Assembly (NCBI RefSeq): GCF_963082655.1 | Contig: NC_081555.1 | Location: 30,985,266-31,049,265 of the forward strand | Reading direction: 5' to 3' | DNA from: Stomoxys calcitrans | Lineage: Eukaryota > Arthropoda > Insecta > Diptera > Muscidae | Length of the DNA: 64,000 bases | Part shown: positions 47,407-58,189 of the stretch, piece by piece | How positions within the stretch are numbered: the stretch's first letter is position 1 | Layout: each line of letters starts with the position of its first letter | Translations under genes and position numbers: made by a program | The notes under the pieces: model-generated | What the model saw: only the letters and a program-made list of their open reading frames with translations | Told to the model about the DNA's origin: nothing | The model's database searches: none

Positions 47407-50400
47407 ATGGCTTCTATATTAAATGTATCCTGCCCCGTATGCAAAGAAGTTTTCAAAAATTCTGATACCATATATTCAACAAGTTGCGGCCACATTTTTC
47501 ATTTTACTTGTTTAAATGATTGGAAAAGTCGGTAAGTAATTATGTATATTGTTTTCAGTTATGAGTCATTTGGGTTTTCGGGCATTCGTCTATTCTGAGA
47601 AGGGCTGCTGACGTGGAATTTCAACTTGGCATGGGCGAGTTGATGGATTGTGTGTTAGGATCTTACTTCGACGGCGAGGCAGTCTTCCAGGAGAGGAGCT
47701 TTGGGCCTTAGGCGCCCCTCTGTTTCCAAGCTCAACATCTTTCTGCAATTTGTCCAAAATCGGTCCATATTTGGATATAGCTGCCATATAGACCGATCTC
47801 TCGATTTAAGGTTTTGGGCCCATAAAAGTCGCATTTATTGTGCGATGTCGCCGAAATTTGAGACAGTGAGTTGTGTTAGGCCCCTCGACATCTTTCTGCA
47901 ATTTGTCCAAGATCGGTTCAGATTTGGATATAGCTGCCATATAGACTGCTATCTCGATTTAAGGTTTTGGGCCCATAAAAGTCGCATGTATTGTGTGATT
48001 TCGCCGAAATTTGAGACAGTGAGTTGTGTTAGGACCCTCGACATCTTTCTGCAATTTGTCCGAGATCGGTCCATATTTAGATATAGCTGCCATATAGACC
48101 GCTATCTCGATTTAAGGTTTTGGGCCCATAAAAGTCGCATGTATCGTGCGATTTCGCCGAAATTTGAGACAGTGAGTTGTGTTAGGCCCCTCGACATCTT
48201 TCTGCAATTTGTCCGAGATCGGTCCATATTTAGATATAGCTGTCATATAGACCGCTATCTCGATTTAAGGTTTTGGGCCCATAAAAGTCGCATGTATCGT
48301 GCGATTTCGCCGAAATTTGAGACAGTGAGTTGTGTAAGGCTCTTCGACACCCTTCTGCAATTTGGACCAGATCGGTTCAGATTTGGATATAGCTGCCATA
48401 TAGACCGATCTCTTGATTTAAAGTTTTGGAGCCATAAAAGGCGCATTTTTTATCCGATTTGGCTGAAATTTGACATAGTGACTTATGTTAGGCTTTTCGA
48501 CATTCGTGTCGTTTTTGGTTCAGATCGGTCTTTATTTGAGTATGGTTACCAAAAAGACAAATTTTTGTTCTCCAAAATTGAACAATGACTTGTACTTAGA
48601 CTACTCAATGTTCGTGCTAAATTTGGTCCAAATCGGTCCATATTTAGATATAGATGCTATGGGGGCATAAATTATGCATTTTTTTTACAGGATTATGAAG
48701 AAAGGAGGTTTACCCGAGGTAAAGTTCGGCCCAGCCGAACTTTATGCCTTTTTACTTGTTTCCGTTTATGTTCAAGGACCAACTTGCTAATCTCCTGGTT
48801 AAGTTCTATTATTTTCAAGCTGCTAGGGTTGTTTCGGCGCAGCTCATCATGTTCATCTGCTGCTTATTCGGTCGGGGAAATTAGGTCCCAAAATAGGTAT
48901 TCAAACAGTCGGTATGAAGCGGTTGGTTCGCGTTCAGAGACTATGAACTCATTTGGCAGGGGACTACTTACGACTACTTTTATGACGCCAACTCGGGTCT
49001 CAAATCCTGGCGACGATAACATCAAGATTTTTTTTTTGTGAGGCGGGCCGGTAAAAAGGAGTTCCCTTATTATTGAGCTTAAACTTGTATCGGACAGCAC
49101 TAATTAATATGGAATGTTCGTGGGCAAATCGTTCTGTAATCTGCTATAGTTCCCATACCAACCATTGTAAGCTTGCCTTATCTGTGCAAAATACTACAAA
49201 AATCAATATTTCATTTCTATTTCCCTTTATTCCCTTTGTAGATCAACATTTTGTCCGCAATGTCGTGGCTCTAATCCCACTTCTCACAGACTATTTTTGA
49301 ACTTTGACGAAAATAGGTGTCCATCGTTGGAAAATGAACTTCATGCCACCAAGAATAAAGTCTTGGATTTAACTAAAAATATTGAAAAGAAGAACATCAT
49401 GTATCAGGAGCTTCGACGTATAGAAGAAAAAAATCGTAGAATTTTTGAGAAAAGGATACAAAATCAATCGGAGGTAATTCAAAAATTGGAAACGGAAAAT
49501 GTCACCAAAGAAAATGCCATAAAAGTATTGTCGGAAGAAAAAAACGAACTTCAGGCCCAATTGGAAAGCGTTTTAAATCAAACAGAAAATAATGGCAGCA
49601 TATTGGAGCAAAACGAAAGTTTGAAGGCTGAAAATACCAGTCAAGAAAATGCTACAAAACTATTGTCGGAAGAAAAAGCTGAACATCGGCCCGGCTTGGA
49701 ATCCACTGAAGAACAAGAAACTGAAAATATAACAAACAACAACGGCAACATTTTGGAGAACAAAATACAAGATCTGTTGGAACTAAACAAACGTCTGAAG
49801 GCTAAAACTACTAGCCAAGAAAATGCTTTAAATGCATTGTCTAAAGAAAACACTGACCTTCAGTCTCAGTTGGAATCTCTTGCAAATGGTTCATCGCAAT
49901 GGTTCATATTGCAAGAAAAGAACAAAGTGCTGGAGCAGAAACTAAAACTCATATCTTTAGAACTGGAGAAGGAAATATCGAAAAATATCCAACTTACAAT
50001 GGATAAAATGAAAGCGCAATGTAATGCCGAAAGCAAGCAGCGGAGAGCATCGACAGCGAAAAAGAGCAAAAACAATAAGTCAAAGCCTATAAATCTTGAT
50101 CCAGCAAGAGCTTTGGTAATTAAAAACTACACACCTACTGGCGGAGTTGTTTCCCTGGAAAATGAAATAATTTTCATTGCTGCCTCTATGGACTTCTTCT
50201 TACATAAAAACGAAATAACCAAGAATTTCTACAAAAATATGCAATTGTTTGTTGAGTTCAAATCGATGGAGACAAAGTCTACGCTTATGCGTAGACAAGA
50301 TAAATTGAAAACAAATGCCCTGACAAAAGATCTTATTCTAGAAGAATATACTTGTGACATAAAATCATTATTCAACTACGCCAATACAAAATTACGTGGC

Positions 50401-50556
50401 CGTGTCTTCGGTTATATTGTCCTTCAGGGCAATTCTATTGTGGCCAAAAGGAATTTGCACGATATTGATACAATGGAAATCACTAGCCGCACCCAAGTCG
50501 ATGATTTGTTAAAGCGAAAGCAAACAGAAGAACCTAAAATTGAAGTACCAAACTAA
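47407..50556 (+). CDS. RING-H2, coiled-coil, FP25-like domain protein (family member C)
   Basis: Two exons, 47407-47531 and 49242-50556, with a 1,710-bp intron splitting an Arg codon (CG|A); the product is 479 residues. RING-H2 ligands are Cys9, Cys12, Cys27, His29, His32, Cys35, Cys46 and Cys49. A coiled coil of Glu/Lys/Leu/Asn-rich sequence covers about 65-270. It carries a loose internal repeat around NVTKENAIKVLSEEK, NTSQENATKLLSEEK and KTTSQENALNALSKENT. The FP25-like domain lies at about 290-460 (ALVIKNYTPTGGVVSLENEI; LRGRVFGYIVLQGNSIVAKR; ITSRTQVDDLL). The intron is long only because it contains a satellite-like array (47690-48745). Splice sites TCG|GTAAGT and TTTGTAG|ATC are good. Predicted E3 ubiquitin ligase; target unknown. 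Confidence 0.86.
47690..48745 (+). repeat. ~153-bp array inside the intron of member C
   Basis: About six units; the motif CTTTCTGCAATTTGTCC recurs at about 47739, 47893, 48046 and 48198 (153-154-bp spacing). Each unit has TTTGGATATAGCTGCCATAT and GCCGAAATTTGAGACAGTG. It ends with GTAAAGTTCGGCCCAGCCGA, a palindrome akin to those of the other arrays. 153 is divisible by three, so a 295-codon frame runs through it; that is not a gene. Confidence 0.85.
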
Positions 50557-50652
50557 GCAAGCTTTTATTTTAAAGAAGCCAAAGCAAACAGATGAACCTG
50601 TATTGGCTTGATAACCAAGCTATCATAGAAAACATGTTATTTCTTTGTTTCT

Positions 50653-50658
50653 AATAAA
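50653..50658 (+). terminator. Candidate poly(A) signal for member C
   Basis: AATAAA about 97 bp after the stop at 50556. Confidence 0.55.
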
Positions 50659-50847
50659 AAAGAAAAAAATAAGCCCCCCAGGGCTTGACTCCAAATTTTT
50701 ATATTAATCTCGCCATCTGCTCTCAATTACCTTTCACATGATACCCATATTGCCCCAATCGGTAAACATGCCATTATAGCCTCTACACCACCACTGTGGT
50801 ACAGGGTATTACAAGTTTGTGCATTTGTTTGCAACGCAGAAGCTCTT

Positions 50848-51425
50848 GATGTTCTGGGCATGAAAATACAAAGTGATGTCCGTTGGGCCAAACATGTATT
50901 CGAAGTGTCGAAAGAAGCATTCAAGTGTTCAAGGGCTTCCTTAAACGGTGTAAGAATTACTTCACTCCGTCTGATCTTCTTAACATCTACACCACTTTCA
51001 TAAGGCCGAAAATGGAGTACAACGCACATGTATGGGCTGGAGCTTCAAAATCATCCCTGGAGCTACTGGACCGTGTACAGAGGAGAGCGATGGCGTTGAT
51101 TGGGGACAGTGGGGTATCCAACTCTATTGCCTCCCTTCATCATCGTCGCAATGTGGGTTGTTTGGCGCTGTTCTATCGGTAATTTTATGGTGTGTGTGTG
51201 TGTTCGTCTGATATTCGTCTTCTTATTCCTGATGTAAGGATGTATGTCAGGGTTACTAGACATTCCAGGAACTCACACCCCCGCACAATGCATTATAGAG
51301 AGAATTCTTATTTCGCCCGAACCGTTCGTATGCGCAATCGACTTCCGGCTAATGTTTTTCCCACCCACTTTACCATCCAAAGATTTAAGACAAATGTCAA
51401 TAAGCACTACATTCTTTTTTGGTAA
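50848..51425 (+). pseudogene. 3' RT end of a CR1/jockey-like LINE
   Basis: Reads SDVRWAKHVFEVSKEAFK, then in another frame GFLKRCKNYFTPSDLLNIYT, IRPKMEYNAHVWAGASKSSL, LDRVQRRAMALIGD and finally FARTVRMRNRLPANVFP with IQRFKTNVNKHYILFW and a stop. This is the typical C-terminal end of non-LTR RT proteins. Frameshifts in between; dead. It is followed directly by an array. Confidence 0.7.
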
Positions 51426-52346
51426 AAATCGGTTCAGATTTAGATATAGCTCCCATATATATGTATCGCCCGATTTGCACTTAAATGGCAGTAGCAGCCA
51501 CAATTTTCAACCGATCTGCAAAAAATTTGGCACGGACTCTTTTCTTACTGATCTTAATATATCTGCAGAATATATTCAAAATCGGTTCAGATTTAGATAT
51601 AGCTCCCATATATATGTATCGCCCGATTTGCACTTAAATGACCGTAGTAGCTAAAATTTTCAAACGATCTGTACTAAATTTGCCGCGGGCTCTTTTGTTA
51701 CTGATCTTAACATGTCTGTAAAATTTCATCAAAATCGGTTCCGATTTAGATATAGCTCCCATATATATGTATCGCCCGATTTGCACTTAAATGACCGTAG
51801 TAGCTACAATTTTCAAACGATCTGTACTAAATTTGGCGCGGACTCTTTTGTTACTGATCTTAACATGTCTGTAAAATTTCATCAAAATCGGTTCAGATTT
51901 CTATATAGCTCCCATGTATATGTATCGCCCGATTTGGGCTCAAGTGACCGTAGTAGCTACAATTTTCAACCGATCTGCACAAAATTTACCACAAATTGTT
52001 TTGTTACTGATCCTTACATATCTGCAAGATTTCATCAAAATCAGTTCAGATTTAGATATAGCTCCCATATATATGTATCGCCCGATTTTCACCTAAATGA
52101 CCGTAGTAGCTACAATTTTCAAACGATCTGTACTAAATTTGGCGCAGACTCTTTTGTTACTGATCTTAACATGTCTGTAAAATTTCATCAAAATCGGTTC
52201 AGATTTAGATATAGCTCCCATATATATGTATCGCCCGATTTGGGCTCAAGTGACCGTAGTAGCTACAATTTGCAACCGATTTATAATTATAGGGTAGGTG
52301 TAGGGTATTATATAGTCGGCTCCTACCGACTTTTGCCTTTGCTTAC
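51421..52346 (+). repeat. ~154-bp array, TATCGCCCGATTTG family
   Basis: About six units with CAGATTTAGATATAGCTCCC, ATATATATGTATCGCCCG, GACCGTAGTAGCTACAATTT and CTTTTGTTACTGATCTTAAC. The right end reads GGGTATTATATAGTCGGCTC followed by CTACCGAC, a palindrome at the array end like that of the other arrays but of different sequence. A phrase outside it (GTCCCAATTGATAAACATG near 52430) also occurs before the LINE at 50.75 kb. Confidence 0.83.
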
Positions 52347-52636
52347 TGGTTTTTGGTCGGTTTTTAGAGGTGGCGCGGGCCTTCGTAGTTCGAACTCTAC
52401 ATCTACATAGCTTTATTTTAATGCCCATTTTGTCCCAATTGATAAACATGTCCCTTTGGGTTATGCTTATTTAACCCAAACGTTTTTTTTTTTATTTTAT
52501 TTGCTTAAATATTAGCCAAGCCCAAAGAAAAATACCACCCTCCAAGATATCAAAAATACCACCTCCAAGATTCAGATTAACCGATTTAGACCATACTCGG
52601 TACAATTGTTGGAAGTTATAACAAAGCGACAAAGCC
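52347..52636. other. Spacer with a short repeat remnant
   Basis: 52566-52636 looks like a scrap of the GAATTGCGCC family (AACCGATTTAGACCATACTC, ATTGTTGGAAGTTATAACAA). Otherwise low complexity. Confidence 0.4.
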
Positions 52637-53155
52637 TGGCTGGGGGGACGTGTTGGCGATGTTCTCAAATAGTTTGGCATGGCTGACCGTGTCGAATGCC
52701 TTCGATAGATCCAGTGCCACGAGGACCTTTCTATCACATGACCTGGGCTGATTGAAGCCACGACAAATGTGTGCGGTGATGGTGATTGTTGTGCTCTGCA
52801 GTCTTCGAAATCCATGTTGATGCTAGGCGAATGGAAATTCTTCTACGAGGCTCGGGAGGAGTAAAGCCTCAAGCGTCTTTGCTACTGGTGCGAAAAGGGA
52901 GATCAGGCTGTACGACTCCCCCCGCGGCATCACTTTGCCCATTTTCCAGACATCGGGTATTATAAGAGTGTTCAAAGGCAGGTTGAGAACAGACGTTAGG
53001 TACTCAACTCCAGGTAAGTCCAGATTCTTCAACATCAATGTAGAGATTTCGTCGGGGCCCTTGGACGCCTTGGATGATGATTTGATGCCACGTATGACGT
53101 ACGTGACTTCGCCCATGGTAAATTGTGATGGCTGTCCATCGGCTCGGACAGATCG
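52637..53155 (-). pseudogene. Jockey-like RT fragment, minus strand
   Basis: Minus-strand reading: DGQPSQFTMGEVTYVIRGIK, ISTLMLKNLDLPGVEYLTSV, SLFAPVAKTLEALLLPSLVE, then a frameshift into KAFDTVSHAKLFE-like sequence. It directly continues from the LOA-type element upstream, so the two families are joined head to tail. Confidence 0.7.
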
Positions 53156-54357
53156 GCTTCTCACGATCAGGATCCCCCATAGGATTTTCGCCGTCCTACC
53201 GACCGTTTTGCTGTTCCATAATGCGTATTCGTCGCCCACTCCCTTAACTCGGACTACGTCGACCCGAAAGGCTTCGGGTTAACCAAGTTTTTTGACGGCA
53301 GTCCTTTTGCCTACACCGCCAAATCGTCTGCCTTTTCATTTCCCCTTACTTCGTAATGGCCGGCACCCAAACGATGCGGATTTTGCCATCCCCAGAGAAG
53401 GTCATCCCTCTTACACTGCAAGACTGTTTGGGACCTTACCGTCCTGGTTGTTATTGCTCCTATGGCAATTTTACTGTCGGTAAAGATGTTCACACTTGAC
53501 GTCCTCGCGTTAGCACCACACCACATCACGCATTCCGTGATCGCCCGAATCTCCGCCTGCTGGACCATATTATGGTCAGGCAGTCTAAAACAGATCTCAG
53601 TCCCTGGCTTCTCAATGTAAACCCCCAGGCCCACTCTGTCCTCTAGCTTTGATCCATCCGTGTAACATGATCTTCCAGAGATGGCAATACTAGGGTTCCG
53701 TCCATCTAAGACTGTGCCGATGGCAGCAGTGCGTCGCACTCGACTTCAAGTTGCAATTCAGTTAACCGATCGGAAAACTCTTCCTTCCAGGTTTCCGATG
53801 GTATGAGCTGCTCCCATCCTCAATCCATTCTCCCTTCGCCTTAGGTCTCATAGCCGTAGTGGCTGCCTCACACTTAATCTGTATGTCAATGGGTCGGATA
53901 TCTAGAATAGTCTCCAGTGCCGTGGTGGTCATCGCTCCGCCAATGCCAAGACAACATGTTCTCTGAACCTGTTGTATGGTCTTTATGTTGCACATTTTCT
54001 CCACAGCAGTCCACCAAACTACTGAGGCGTAACTAAGTATTGGTCTAATCATGCTCCTGTAGTGCAAGTGGACTTTCCTCGGATTCAGGCCCCATTTCAA
54101 GCCTACGGTCCGTCTACACAGTACCCAACATCTGTGAGCCTTCTCAGTGCACTCCTGAATGTGACAATTCCAATTCAGTTTCCTGTCCAAGATCACACAC
54201 AAGTATTTGACGCTGTCAGATATCGAAATCGTCTTTTTGAGGAAACGTGGTGCGTTGAACTGGCCCACCTTCGTCTTCCTCGTGAACAAGCATATTTCAG
54301 GCTTCTCTGTGTTAATATTGAGACCTCTGGGTCTAGCCCAGTTGCTTTGTATAGTTT
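53156..54357 (-). mobile_element. LOA/I-like LINE, third copy, minus strand
   Basis: Best preserved copy of the family. Reads ARPRGLNINTEKPEICLFTR, ISDSVKYLCVILDRKLNWNC, MIRPILSYASVVWWTAVEKM, RNase H SCYTDGSKLEDRVGLGVY with IFTDSKIAIGAI and GNEKADDLAV, and TLWNSKTVGRTAKILWG-like end. A few frameshifts separate the blocks. The upstream part is missing; an array abuts at 54358. Confidence 0.8.
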
Positions 54358-55168
54358 TTATACCCTCCACCATAGGATGGGGGTATACTAAATTCGTCAT
54401 TCTGTTTGTAACACCTCGAAATATTCATCTAGACCCCAAATATATATTCTTAATCGTCATGACATTTTAAGTCGATCTAGCCATGTCCGTCCGTTTGTCT
54501 GTCGAAAGCACGCTAACTTTCGAAGGAGTAAAGCTATCCGCTTGAAATTTTGCATAAATACTTCTTATTGGTGTAGGTCGGTTGGGATTGTAAACGGGCC
54601 ATGTTTTGATATAGCTGCCATATAAACCGATCTGGGATCTTGACTTCTTTACCCACTAGAGGGCGCAATTCCTATCCGATTTGGGTGAAATTTTGCACGA
54701 GTTGTTTTGTTATGACTTTCTTTAAACAACTGTGCCAAATATGGTTCAAGTCGGTCTATAACCTGATATAGCTGCCATATAAACCGATTTTGATTTCTAG
54801 AGCCTCAAGAAGGCCTTATTATTATCCGATTTTGCTGAAATTTTGTACAACGGCTTCTTCCATGACCTCCAACACACGTGTCAAATGTGGTCTGAATCGG
54901 CCTTAAGCCTGATACAGCTCCCCTATAAACCGATCTCCCTATTTTACTTCTTGAGCCCCTAAAAGGCCCAATTCTTATTCGATTTGGCTGAAATTTTACA
55001 CATATACCTCTATTGTGGTCCCCAACATTCAATTCAATCAGCAAAGCAATTCTTTTCTTTTATCCTTTGTTTATCTCAAAAAAGAGATACCGGGAAAGAA
55101 CTCGACAAATGCGATCCAATGCGGAGGGTATATAAGAATCAGCCCGGCCGAACCTAGCGTGCTTTTTT
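54358..55168 (-). repeat. ~150-bp array, GAATTGCGCCCTC family, inverted copy
   Basis: Left end TATACCCTCCACCATAGGAT and GGGGGTATACT with CATTCTGTTTGTAACACCTC; right end GGAGGGTATATAAGAATCAG and CCCGGCCGAACCTAGCGTGC. Between them are about four units. Its boundaries match those of 13.36-14.49 kb in reverse, which helps define the full unit. Confidence 0.85.
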
Positions 55169-55302
55169 AATTATCTCAAACTTATCATAAACTTTAGACA
55201 GTATTGTTGAAAATACAGGATCTTATGGACCCATATATATATATACATATGTGTGTGGCAATGTACTTGTATTATAGATGCATACTTTTACGAGTCCCCC
55301 GA

Positions 55303-56199
55303 TTATTTTAATGATTTCAAAACATCTACTTGATTCTGGGATTCTATTAGAATTGGTTGGCTGTTCGTTGATCTGGTTTTCTTGACATAGACACAATTGT
55401 TCCTCCAATACACCGAATTGTAGCCATGCGATTTTAATACTTTGGCATACTGATACAGATTGTAGATATCTTCACTGACATAGTCTGTGATTTCAATATC
55501 TTTGAAAGAGGTGTTGGTTTTAAGCTTCTCTTTGTGTTTGAGAAAATCGACCTTCGTTTTCTGATTTCTGAACTCAACTATCAGAATCAATTTTTTCGGT
55601 TGCATATTCAGGCGTTCATAGAACTTTCTCTCCTTGATGATGGCATTGGAAATATCCATTTCAGTTACTTGTAAGTTCATACATTTTGCCAGTGCTAATA
55701 TGGCCTTTTTTGTATCCTCCTGCGGCATGAGTTTCTTTGGGACATTTTTAACCAAAATGCTGTTGGCATAGTTTATATTCTCTGCTGCATCGTTTACGCT
55801 CTCCACGCTGCTGCTACTGCTGCTGCTTCTACTACTTTTGTTTTGTGCCTGTTGAAGTTCACGGGCGGTGGGTGCATCATTATCAGTTCTCTCCATCTGT
55901 GGCTCAGCAATCGCTTGCTCCAGCGATTCAATTGTATTGCGCAGAGTAATGTTTTCCTGGCGCAGTTTAGAGTTCTCATTTTCGAGAGCCTTTATTTGGA
56001 GTTTGTACTCATTATTTTGTATTGTTGCTGCATACAAATCTTCTTGGACATCTAGATACTTTGTATCAAGTTCCCTGTAGCTTTTCTCGTATGGCATGTA
56101 GTTGCGCACGGCGCTTTCGAGTTCAAGAATGTATTTTCTAATCTCTGGATTTTCACTTATGGTGCTCTCAGATGGTCGCTGATGGCTTAAGGAATCCAT
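55303..56199 (-). CDS. Coiled-coil, FP25-like domain protein lacking a RING (family member D)
   Basis: Single open exon of 298 residues beginning MDSLSHQRPSESTI; the frame is open a little further upstream but without ATG. A coiled coil covers about 25-110 (KALENENSKLRQENITLRNT), then a Ser-rich linker (SSRSSSSSSSVESV), then the FP25-like domain at about 145-298 (ILVKNVPKKLMPQEDTKKAI; YAKVLKSHGYNSVYWRNNCV; YVKKT; IESQNQVDVLKS). No RING exon is found in the ~700 bp upstream, so it is either a RING-less member or has its first exon further away. It may act as a partner or regulator of the RING members through the coil; this is inference. Confidence 0.8.
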   Translation of the reverse strand: MDSLSHQRPSESTISENPEIRKYILELESAVRNYMPYEKSYRELDTKYLDVQEDLYAATIQNNEYKLQIKALENENSKLRQENITLRNTIESLEQAIAEPQMERTDNDAPTARELQQAQNKSSRSSSSSSSVESVNDAAENINYANSILVKNVPKKLMPQEDTKKAILALAKCMNLQVTEMDISNAIIKERKFYERLNMQPKKLILIVEFRNQKTKVDFLKHKEKLKTNTSFKDIEITDYVSEDIYNLYQYAKVLKSHGYNSVYWRNNCVYVKKTRSTNSQPILIESQNQVDVLKSLK

Positions 56200-56391
56200 G
56201 TTGGCACTAAGCAATAGCTTTTGATCATGTTTAAACAAACATGCATATATATTATAAACTGATAATCTTTTCGTGTATGGATTTATGACGTACTGATTCC
56301 AATACTAAAATGGGTATAAACACAAAGATCTAAAATACAAGGTCTGTTCGCATACTTTTCCTGAAAAAATTTGCAGATTTAAAACCCGTTA

Positions 56392-56662
56392 AAACTCCGT
56401 TTACATTGTTCATTAAGTCCGGTTTAAAGCTCTCGTCAGCTGATTTTAAAATAGGGAAACAGAAGATCGAGCCATTTAATCCGGATCTACAGAACAGTGA
56501 AAACGGGGGGTTTAAACTCCGGATTTAATGGCTCGATCATCTGTTTTCCCCTTTATACAATCAGCTGACGAGAGCTTTAAACCGGATTTAATACAATTAC
56601 AATCAGCTAACTAGAGCCTTAAATCCGAATTTAAAGAGCAGTGTAAACGGGGCCATTTTTAC
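56392..56662. mobile_element. Palindromic foldback element (CCCCGTTTACACTG)
   Basis: Begins near AACTCCGTTTACATTG and ends AGCAGTGTAAACGGGG. Internally, AGCTCTCGTCAGCTGATTTT and AAACAGAAGATCGAGCCATT on the left reappear inverted on the right (ATGGCTCGATCATCTGTTTT; CAATCAGCTGACGAGAGCTT). There may be two nested elements. No coding capacity. A single-arm fragment is at about 20960-21080. Confidence 0.65.
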
Positions 56663-56940
56663 TTTGAGGCTGGTACTACGTTCTTTTTTATGGAACATTT
56701 TCCGAAAATCGTTCAGCATTTATTTATAACAATAATTAGATTTTGTAGTATTTTCACTGTTGTAATTTAAATAAGATCAACTTTCCAAAAGCCTTTGTCA
56801 ACCACTTCCACTTCTATCCAAATATTGTTGTTGTAATTGCAGACCAAAAGCACAACACATTCTTTCACAAATCGGTTTTATTTCGTACAGATTGATTGAG
56901 TTGCTTGTTGTGAAAGAATTATTTATTTCTCTTTTAAGTA
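56663..56940. other. Spacer, nothing recognised
   Basis: AT-rich, no feature seen. Confidence 0.35.
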
Positions 56941-57175
56941 TTGGGTTGCCCAAAAAGTAATTGCGGATTTTTTAAAAGAAAGTAAATGCATTTTTAATAA
57001 AACTTAGAATGAATTTTAATCAAGTATACTTTTTACACTTTTTTTCTAAAGCAAGCTAAAAGTAACAGCTGATAGCAGACAGAAGAAAGAATGCAATTAC
57101 AGAGTCACAATCTGTGAAAAAATTTGTCAACGCCGACTATATGAAAAATCCGCAATTACTTTTTGGGCAACCCAA
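56941..57175 (-). mobile_element. Mariner-type MITE, copy 4
   Basis: 235 bp between TA dinucleotides, same TIRs, same orientation as copy 3. Confidence 0.88.
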
Positions 57176-57519
57176 TATATTTATTTATATTTTAAAAATA
57201 CTTTCTTATTTATGCCTCCACAAACACTTTATTTTTTACCACTCAGAGTAAATACATGTGAGCAACATAACTAACACTAACAAACACTCAGTTACAATTA
57301 GAAGTTTGGCGATCGCGTTTATTTTGCATAAGAAAAAGGACTTGTTGCACATCGACCGTGGTTGCGATCTCAATGGGAGTCCCGAAATGTAAATTTTCCC
57401 TATATGAAAAAACAAGTTATGACGAAACGAACACATTTCGGCCAATTTTTTCTTTTGTTTTTTTTTTTTTTACATGGAGTTTCAATGCGAAAACTGAATA
57501 CAGTACCGGCCTTTACTTT
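57176..57519. other. Spacer, nothing recognised
   Basis: AT-rich; poly-T near 57460. No feature seen. Confidence 0.35.
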
Positions 57520-57780
57520 AATTGGCTTTGACAGAATATTTGTTCCACTAGATGTAGACGTAGAATAGCGTTCCAAGCGCCTAGATCTTCTGCGCTCGTT
57601 CTAAAATCTCTGACACTAAGCTTCGAAGTGTCTCCCACCACTTGATCTTTCCATCGGGCTTTTGGTCTTCGCGGTTTGCCTGTACCACCGTGTTTCCCTT
57701 CAAAAAGACTTCATTGCTGGAGCTTCTTCATTCATTCTGACAACTTGACCTAGCCAACGCAGCCGTTGTTGTTGTTGTTT
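57520..57780 (-). mobile_element. 3' fragment of RTE/CR1-like LINE, minus strand
   Basis: GACAGAATATTTGTTCCACT and AGCGCCTAGATCTTCTGCGC are the reverse complement of the 3' end of the copy at 29.6-29.7 kb; the rest (GTCTCCCACCACTTGATCTT, CTTGACCTAGCCAACGCAGC) is the antisense of a typical LINE RT C-terminus. A short jockey-like 3' scrap follows at 57785-57850. Confidence 0.6.
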
Positions 57781-57907
57781 ATTGTGTTCTATCTTTCGTC
57801 TGCTTGATTATGTTGAGTGTCAAGACCCTGGAACTATGCGCAGTGCAAACAAAGAAACCTTGTTGACCACGTACAAAGCAATTGACCGGTCTGTGGCAGC
57901 GCCAGTG

Positions 57908-58167
57908 TGGTAAGAGTGGTAAGTTATCAAGCGAACAGCTTTAACAGCCGGTCAGGTTTGACGGTATTTAGATGACAGATTTTTGTTTGCATTCTCTTCT
58001 TTCTTCTTTTTCGCATATTCTGCGCTCATGTGTGTACATGTATACACACACAAATTTATTTTTGTGTGTTGGCAAAACGTCGATTAACTTGATGGCAACA
58101 TGGCGGATGGCACCATATGATTTGGGGTTGTTGTATAAATGAGACCACCTTTAATTGTTTCGCCATG
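57908..58167 (+). mobile_element. GGCGG-type MITE, copy 7
   Basis: The left TIR is degraded, the interior is typical (TTAACAGCCGGTCAGG; TTTTTGTTTGCATTCTC; TTGGCAAAACGTCG) and the right end is intact (GAGACCACCTTTAATTGTTT; CGCCAT). Confidence 0.75.
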
Positions 58168-58189
58168 GCACATAATCTATAAAAAGTAC

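Noticed and set aside
47701..48588. 295-codon open frame
   Set aside because: It runs through a 153-bp tandem array; the unit is divisible by three and lacks stops in this phase. The protein is just a repeat of one 51-residue block.
51712..52410. 232-codon open frame
   Set aside because: Same cause: ~154-bp satellite-like array.
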